Source: Didymodactylos carnosus (taxonomy: Eukaryota; Rotifera; Eurotatoria; Philodinida; Philodinidae). Taken from it: a stretch of DNA of 24,812 nucleotides. The notes beneath the pieces were generated by a model, which was not told the origin of the DNA, made no database searches, and saw only the letters and a program-made list of their open reading frames with translations. The first letter of the stretch is position 1, and the number at the start of each line of letters is the position of its first letter. The DNA lies in assembly GCA_905250885.1 (NCBI GenBank), contig CAJNOQ010002345.1, forward strand, positions 1-24,812, read 5' to 3'. Of the stretch, positions 21,288 through 24,812 are shown piece by piece. A program made the position numbers and the translations under genes.

Positions 21288-21570
21288 AGAACCCAAAACG
21301 GATATTTCTATGCCAGGATACCCTTTTTGGAATCTCTGAGTAACAAATGTAGATACCTTCTTTTTTCTGGCTCTACGGAATTAGAAATACCCTTAACCGT
21401 ATTTTACAATGCCATTTTGGTATTTCAGTGTACTCTTGTTAGTTTTGTGAGATTTCTTTGAGAGCGTTCGTCATTCCACAGAACCAATAAACAGAGGGTA
21501 TCTGCATTTGTTACTCAGAGATTCCAAAAAGAGTATCCTGGAATGGAAGGAAATACCCTTTTTTGGTTCT
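21288..21570. repeat. MITE-like inverted repeat, arms about 70-74 bp
   Basis: The left arm (21288-21357) and right arm (21497-21570) are reverse complements, with a perfect core GGAATCTCTGAGTAACAAAT and terminal AGAACC / GGTTCT. By eye the identity is about 85%, with a few short gaps. The 139-bp middle is AT-rich and noncoding. Size and form suit a nonautonomous DNA transposon remnant; no target duplication was found. Confidence 0.8.
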
Positions 21571-21820
21571 GTACGATACGAAAATATTTTAGAGAATACG
21601 TGAAGCTACTACGCACTTGTTCATGCATTTTAATTTAATTTTTTACATGTGACGTGAAAAACTTAATTTATTGTCAATCCATATTCCTAGATATTTATAC
21701 AATGGCATAATTTTCAAGACGATGACCATTGTAAATAAAAATTAATAGTATAGAGCAGAGTTAGTTGAAGAAAGAAGATTTAAAATTGTGTTTTTTAGTG
21801 TTCAAATACAATTTCAATTT

Positions 21821-22038
21821 CTTTTTACAATGTGCTTCTATTTTATTTTGTATTTTAATTGTAGAATAGAACAAGACGATGATAATAGATGATATGATTC
21901 AACACTTTTCTTCTATTTTACTATGAAAAAAAATAGAGAAAGATAAAGTAGAAGCACATTGTAAAAAGAAAAGTGTTGAGTCATATCGTCTACTATCATC
22001 GTCTTGTTCTATTCTACAATCAAAAAACAAAATAAAAT
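21821..22038. repeat. Crossed inverted repeats A-B ... A'-B' (20 bp and 70 bp)
   Basis: A (21821-21840, CTTTTTACAATGTGCTTCTA) is perfectly complemented by A' (21949-21968). The 70-bp segment B (21840-21909) is complemented by B' (21969-22038) with five mismatches. The order is A, B, 39-bp spacer, A', B', so the two pairings cross rather than nest. A normal hairpin would give A, B, B', A'. No coding potential. The left end of the spacer (CTTCTATTTTACTATG) also resembles the end of A. Confidence 0.9.
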
Positions 22039-22245
22039 GAAAGTATTATTAATCTGTATTGTATCCTTTTTACTTTTATGTCGTCATTTGTACAAAAGTC
22101 TGATGTCTGAATCATGTGGCAACATAAATCATTATTAAAGTAAATTTAATTGAATCGTCATTTGAATGCATGCTCGTTAGTCTAGAATAATTTTAATTCT
22201 GTTGGTAATATGATCAAGGTAACTGTGACTCACGTCAATTTTAAT

Positions 22246-22267
22246 GACCTGTTTTATAAAACAGGTC
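22246..22267. repeat. Perfect 22-bp palindrome
   Basis: GACCTG-TTTTATAAAA-CAGGTC reads the same on both strands with no spacer. It is followed one base later by a second perfect palindrome. Confidence 0.95.
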
Positions 22268-22268
22268 G

Positions 22269-22288
22269 AGTTGTCATATATGACAACT
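22269..22288. repeat. Perfect 20-bp palindrome
   Basis: AGTTGTCATATATGACAACT is identical to its reverse complement. It is separated by one base from the palindrome at 22246-22267. Confidence 0.95.
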
Positions 22289-22449
22289 TAATTGTAACCA
22301 ATTTAGTTTGAAAAACAGTCATTTCTAAACATTTATTCGCAAAAAAAGATAAATGATGCGTTTAAAAGCATAAAGGAAAAAATTTTGAAACTAATATTAT
22401 TTTCCCATGGAAATTATTATTCTCCCACGGAAGCTTTTTTTTCACCATT

Positions 22450-22563
22450 TTATTCGAAAAATGTTGCTAAACTTTTTACAATACGTCTTGCTAAAAATAG
22501 AAAATCTTCTGGATTATCAAGTGTGCTGAATAGAAAACAAAACATTTTTCCGCGACTCTGCAT
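22450..22563 (-). pseudogene. Possible short coding fragment, 37 codons
   Basis: An ATG at 22563 opens a 37-residue frame with coding-like composition: FLFSTLDNPEDFLFLARRI then VKSLATFFE and TAA. The frame is open upstream to about 22607, where ATAAACAG could be a splice acceptor. The family is not recognised. It could be a terminal exon of a decayed gene or a chance frame; the opposite strand also has a 71-codon open frame. Confidence 0.2.
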
Positions 22564-22699
22564 GAACTTTATTTTTCTGTCGGTGATTGATGTGTTATAA
22601 ACTGTTTATAATATTTTAGTAACATTGTAGATTTCTTTACTTTTTTTTGGTGTAAAATACTCGAGTAAATGATCACGATGAACTTCACAAATGTATGCA

Positions 22700-22870
22700 C
22701 ACAGGAGTAGTGGCGGCGCCAGGATTTTGCTCTGGGGTGGGCTAGCCCACCCATTTTGGGAACACTGAAAAAGTTTCAGCACTGAAAACAATTTTCAGGG
22801 TGGGCTTAACTTCCTTTCGGGTGGGCTCAGCCCACCCTAGCCCACCCCTGGCGCCACCACTACACAGGAG
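22700..22870. mobile_element. Nonautonomous hAT-type MITE, 155 bp, with 8-bp target-site duplication
   Basis: The element (22708-22862) starts TAGTGGCGGCGCCAGG and ends CCTGGCGCCACCACTA: 16-bp terminal inverted repeats with one mismatch. It is flanked on both sides by CACAGGAG (22700-22707 and 22863-22870), an 8-bp target duplication as made by hAT transposases. The interior is rich in GGGTGGGC / GCCCACCC, far more GC-rich than its surroundings, and noncoding. With 155 bp it has no transposase and must be mobilised in trans. The sharp ends and intact duplication suggest a fairly recent insertion. Confidence 0.9.
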
Positions 22871-24443
22871 ACTCTTGCTAGTTAGTTTACTACGAACGTA
22901 AACGTGGTACCGACATCAGTCTGTCTCACGTTCGACACTAAAGATACTGAATATATTGAAATTGCTTTAAAAAGAATGAACACAGGTGGCATCCCTATAA
23001 GACCAATTTAATCATGTTATGAAACGTTTATTTCAACATTTTTGTGTCTGTTCCATATAGAACTGAAAGTACTACGAACTAGTCAAAGTTTTCTCTTTTT
23101 TGATACTTTAAAAACTTGATTTGCATGAAGAAAAACAAACAGTTTTGAAAATCAAAATTTGTAATAGTTAAAATTTTTCTCGCTTCAATCTATGTCTTTG
23201 AACTTAAATTAGTTAATTTTATTCTGGCTATTTTGCTTTTTCAAATGAGATGTTGCTCGGACAGAACGGTTAAAATACTTTGAATAGTTACTAGAATATG
23301 GAAGAGGTCGCTTTTCTTCAAAAATTTAGACGGGTATCAAATAAAATCTCGATGACTCGATCATTTCGAAAGATTAAGGAAATGATTACGTTTGTATGCG
23401 AGTCAGGTAAGAAATCGAAAAACTCTTCAGTGGTGGGTGTATTATTTGATTCTGGATAAAAGACGGCCACTAGAAAAAAATTTGATGCTCAGATAATTTA
23501 AAAAAACAATTTAAAATTGCTTCTAAGTCATTTTCTGTAAATGTAAAAGCCTAATGGAGACAAGATTAGTGCTCACGTAAACTAAACACAGTTACCATCT
23601 TTTTGATTTAATTGATCCTTATAAAAAGAATTATAGTTCGAGATATGGATTTTACTATCATTAATTTCCGATTTTAACCATAGTTTCACAATAGAAACAA
23701 AAAAGAGGATTATCTGCATAATATAATTTGGTCACAAAATAACGTTTTTTCTGTTTCTTTTTGAGATATATTATTAATGTTGTCGTTGTTTGTTTGTGTT
23801 TATTAAACTACAGTATCCACCTTGCATTCCTTTTACCACTTCCCCATCCTCTTCTGTAGCGTTGATCTAGATACAGAGAAAATATTTTTTATTGTTTTCA
23901 ATCTATGCATAATAGTAATATAGTTCAATGAGATTGAGAGATAAACTGTGATAAATGCATGTGAATTCTATATCTTAGTTAGAGAAGAATATAGACGGTA
24001 AAATTTCTATAAAAATGATTGTACTATGCACTTTAGTATTTCATATACGTTAGTGCTCTGTCTAGAGTGCTTTTGTATCCTAAAACTCAATTCTATGAGT
24101 ACTTTCAATATGACGATTATTCTTAAACGTACTATTTTTGTCGTTGAGAAAAGATACTGTTTGGATTTGTCTGCTCTTACTTGAGACAGAAATGTTGTAG
24201 GTCTACAAATCTTGAAACAAGATCTCACAAGATTATAATATTATAATAAAGTCGAACTTTTTTTCTACCCCGTCATTATGTTAGGGTTGCGTGTGGATGT
24301 TTATGAATCAGGATCCATCGCTGTCTAAACGGCTTGTCCAGCTAACGGCCTTCACTTTTTGCGCTTTTTCAAAAAGTTATTGCAATAAAGCTACAAACTA
24401 ATCTAAAATGGCAACTAGATAATTAAGTAGATTAAACATTTCT
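22871..24443. other. Gene-poor AT-rich tract with short candidate coding pieces
   Basis: No firm gene. A 53-codon plus-strand frame (23298-23459) starts MEEVAFLQKFRRVSNKISMT and contains a good donor, TCAG|GTAAGAAA, at 23406-23407, so it could be a first exon with unseen continuation. On the minus strand, a possible last exon from about 23868 (acceptor GTATCTAG) reads INATEEDGEVVKGMQGGYC and on to a stop near 23777. Neither is recognised. Confidence 0.35.
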
Positions 24444-24618
24444 CTATAAAATGAAAGATGTCTCGGCTCTGAACATTGATTCGTCATGAAAATGCAGCTG
24501 TTGTATAACCAGCCCAAAAAATCGATTGTGGAGCTGTATAAAAAGTGTGTCTAAAAGAGTGAAGACGAGCTGGCAAAAATTGAACAAGTATACCACTTGG
24601 TAGAAGATTGTTTCCTCT

Positions 24619-24812
24619 ACAAAATGTGATAGCATGTCAAGCTCGAAACTATTCTAATTAATCTGTATTAATCAAAGAAAAACGAGAAAAACCGTGACGC
24701 TGTGACATTTTTGACCGTTTTTTGTCACAGCGTCACGGTTTTTCTCGTTTTTTCTTTGATTAATACAGATTAATTAGAATAGTTTCGAGCTTGACATGCT
24801 ATCACATTTTGT
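24619..24812. repeat. Long near-perfect palindrome reaching the window end
   Basis: The arms 24619-24707 and 24723-24812 are reverse complements with only a one-base length difference in an A/T run, around a 15-bp centre. The right arm ends with the window, so the true palindrome may be longer; the left side beyond 24619 (toward lower coordinates) would predict the sequence past the edge. This could be a real foldback element or inverted duplication, or an artefact at a contig end. Confidence 0.95.

Noticed and set aside
24280-24287. TTAGGGTT, resembling a telomere repeat unit
   Set aside because: Only one unit, no tandem array.

Overview
The window is eukaryotic animal DNA. It is AT-rich and carries intron-rich homologues of two conserved animal genes. 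Most introns are 52-66 bp with GT..AG ends, and non-LTR retrotransposon and hAT-type remnants are present. The compact introns, the AT-rich intergenic DNA and the splice-acceptor-like sites close upstream of start codons would fit a bdelloid rotifer or a similar small invertebrate. That assignment is an inference; only 'animal' is well supported.

Layout. 1-600 holds the degenerate 3' end of a LINE-like element. 1419-7389 (minus) is a complete 22-exon unc-45 gene (TPR plus UCS myosin chaperone, 967 aa as assembled); its last intron contains a 373-bp foldback element. 7390-8478 is the unc-45 5' flank, with a short perfect inverted repeat. 8479-8808 (plus) encodes a small secreted cysteine-containing peptide precursor. 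8870-13190 is mostly noncoding, with at most short low-confidence coding pieces (10380-10612 minus, 11850-12146 plus). 13721-18101 (plus) is a complete 14-exon Roquin/RC3H gene (RING, ROQ, CCCH; 796 aa as assembled). 19205-20439 (minus) is a two-exon gene for an unrecognised 249-aa protein that converges on Roquin. From 20440 to the end there is a gene-poor tract rich in inverted repeats: a MITE-like inverted repeat, a crossed-order inverted repeat, two adjacent perfect palindromes, a hAT-type MITE with an 8-bp target duplication, and a long palindrome that runs off the window edge.

The most unusual signal is a near-identical reverse-complement copy of Roquin exon 8, intron 8 and exon 9 (13193-13434 versus 16871-17122), placed just upstream of the Roquin start codon. 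If transcribed, it would be antisense to Roquin or would let the Roquin pre-mRNA fold on itself. The genes do not form an obvious pathway together: UNC-45 folds myosin, Roquin controls mRNA decay, and the other two products are unassigned.
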